Assembly: GCF_003797145.1 (NCBI RefSeq)
Contig: NZ_RKMG01000002.1
Location: forward strand, 75,037-139,036
DNA: 64,000 nucleotides
Origin: Aerococcus agrisoli
GTDB lineage: Bacteria; Bacillota; Bacilli; Lactobacillales; Aerococcaceae
Reading direction: 5' to 3'
Shown: piece after piece, positions 63,124 to 64,000 of the stretch
Layout: each line of letters begins with the position of its first letter
Position numbering within the stretch: position 1 is the first letter of the stretch
Position numbers and translations under genes: made by a program
Notes under the pieces: generated by a model
The model's database searches: none
Seen by the model: the letters and a program-made list of their open reading frames with translations, nothing else
What the model was told of the DNA's origin: nothing

Positions 63124-64000
63124 TTATTTTTCTGTAATGGTCAAGACACGGTCCGTAATGAGACTACGGTACCAATTAGCCGAAGCTTTTTTCTGTCGTT
63201 TCAGACCATTTTCTAAATCAATTTCAACTAGACCATAGCGATTTTTAAAAGCATTCATTGGCGATACACAATCGGTAAAAGCCCATAACATATATCCTTC
63301 ACATTTGGCCCCCTGGTCAACAGCCTTGAGTAAATAAGACAGATGTTGACCGATGAAATCGATGCGGTAGTCATCTTGAATGACACCTGTTGTATCTTTA
63401 TAATCCGTTTCTTGTTCGCGACCCATGCCATTTTCAGCCACTAGCCAGGTTAAATCTGGATAGTTATCCGTTAAATACATGGCCATATCATACATAATTT
63501 GTGGGTAAATTTCCCAGCCTCTGGAACTATTCATTTGCTTACCAGGTAAGTCAAAATCTTCATAGTATTTACTTGGATGGAAAGGTTCACCTGCTCGCCA
63601 TGCAAAACGTTGCGACTTCACTCGTTTAGGATAGTATTGGTTGATGCCTAAGAAGTCCACTGTATTATCCTTGATGATTTGCAATTCTTCGGCTGTCGGA
63701 TCAAAGTATATGTCATTTTCCCGACACAAATGAATCAATTCATCGGGATAGACACCTTTTACCATGGGGTCAAAGAATACTTTGTTGTAGAGTAAATCAT
63801 AGTAATGGGCTGCTGCTTGATCAGCCGCTGATGAAGATCGTGGGTAGACCATTTCTGGATTTAAGATACAGCCTACACGACCATCTAAATCAAGGCTTCG
63901 ATATACTGCAATGACTTTAGCTGTCGCTAAGGTTTTATGAAAATTCCACAACATCCATTTTTTTGGATTTTGCTCATGTGGCCAGCGTAAAGCGTCTAGA
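63124..64000 (-). CDS. 6-phospho-beta-glucosidase (GH1), 5' end beyond the window
   Basis: C-terminal 291 codons; the frame stays open to the right edge (ALRWPHEQNPKKW before the first visible Met), so the ATG at 63954 is internal. Nucleophile glutamate in WLVAENGMG, then the YMLWAFTDCVSPMNAFK motif of family 1. Paralogue of the enzyme at 58416. Confidence 0.92.
   Translation of the reverse strand, partial: LDALRWPHEQNPKKWMLWNFHKTLATAKVIAVYRSLDLDGRVGCILNPEMVYPRSSSAADQAAAHYYDLLYNKVFFDPMVKGVYPDELIHLCRENDIYFDPTAEELQIIKDNTVDFLGINQYYPKRVKSQRFAWRAGEPFHPSKYYEDFDLPGKQMNSSRGWEIYPQIMYDMAMYLTDNYPDLTWLVAENGMGREQETDYKDTTGVIQDDYRIDFIGQHLSYLLKAVDQGAKCEGYMLWAFTDCVSPMNAFKNRYGLVEIDLENGLKRQKKASANWYRSLITDRVLTITEK

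Overview
The window is low-GC Firmicutes DNA, most likely from the order Lactobacillales. The reasons are strong AGGAGG-type ribosome binding sites, a RexAB-like AddAB pair with no Fe-S cysteines, T-box-controlled arginine synthesis, and Lac/Cel-type PTS genes beside 6-phospho-beta-glucosidases. I cannot name the genus with confidence; an Aerococcaceae-like host is only a guess.

Layout. (1) 1-10560: chromosomal genes on the minus strand: addB-addA (double-strand break repair) and a tight trmK / Nif3-like / pepT operon. (2) 10687-10759: tRNA-Thr(CGT), the integration target. (3) 10744-51441: a complete-looking siphovirus prophage of about 40.7 kb, bounded by an exact 33-bp repeat. From left to right it holds an Abi_2 defence gene with its own leader RNA, lysis genes, tail, head, portal and terminase, HNH and a probable cos region, a gene-free stretch of about 700 nt that looks like a giant structured RNA, a late activator, small early genes, replication and recombination genes, a genetic switch with facing promoters, CI and ImmA, and a tyrosine integrase. 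(4) 51488-57475: argB-argF-argC-argJ-argD, read leftward behind two tandem T-boxes that both appear to present an Arg (CGC) specifier. (5) 57505-64000: a 6-phosphogluconate-dehydrogenase-like gene and a beta-glucoside PTS locus (two GH1 enzymes, one EIIA, two EIIB, a LicR-type regulator); the last GH1 gene runs off the right edge.

Most prophage genes lie on the minus strand in long coupled operons (TAATG and ATGA overlaps, many GTG and TTG starts). Several cassettes break the pattern by having their own promoter, their own terminators or the opposite strand: Abi_2 plus leader RNA, a membrane protein at 14133, a DUF4145 protein at 40399, a plus-strand cassette at 47106-47904 that begins with a group I ribozyme, and a membrane protein in the lysogeny module. 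These are the likely lysogenic-conversion or defence genes.

The strongest unusual signals are the structured RNA at 34536-35240 (size and setting recall the GOLLD and ROOL phage RNAs), the group I intron core at 47152-47388 with no obvious 5' exon gene, the Abi_2 gene preceded by a short terminator-ended RNA, tandem arginine T-boxes, and the facing switch promoters. Functions are from reading motifs and context only; no database search was run.
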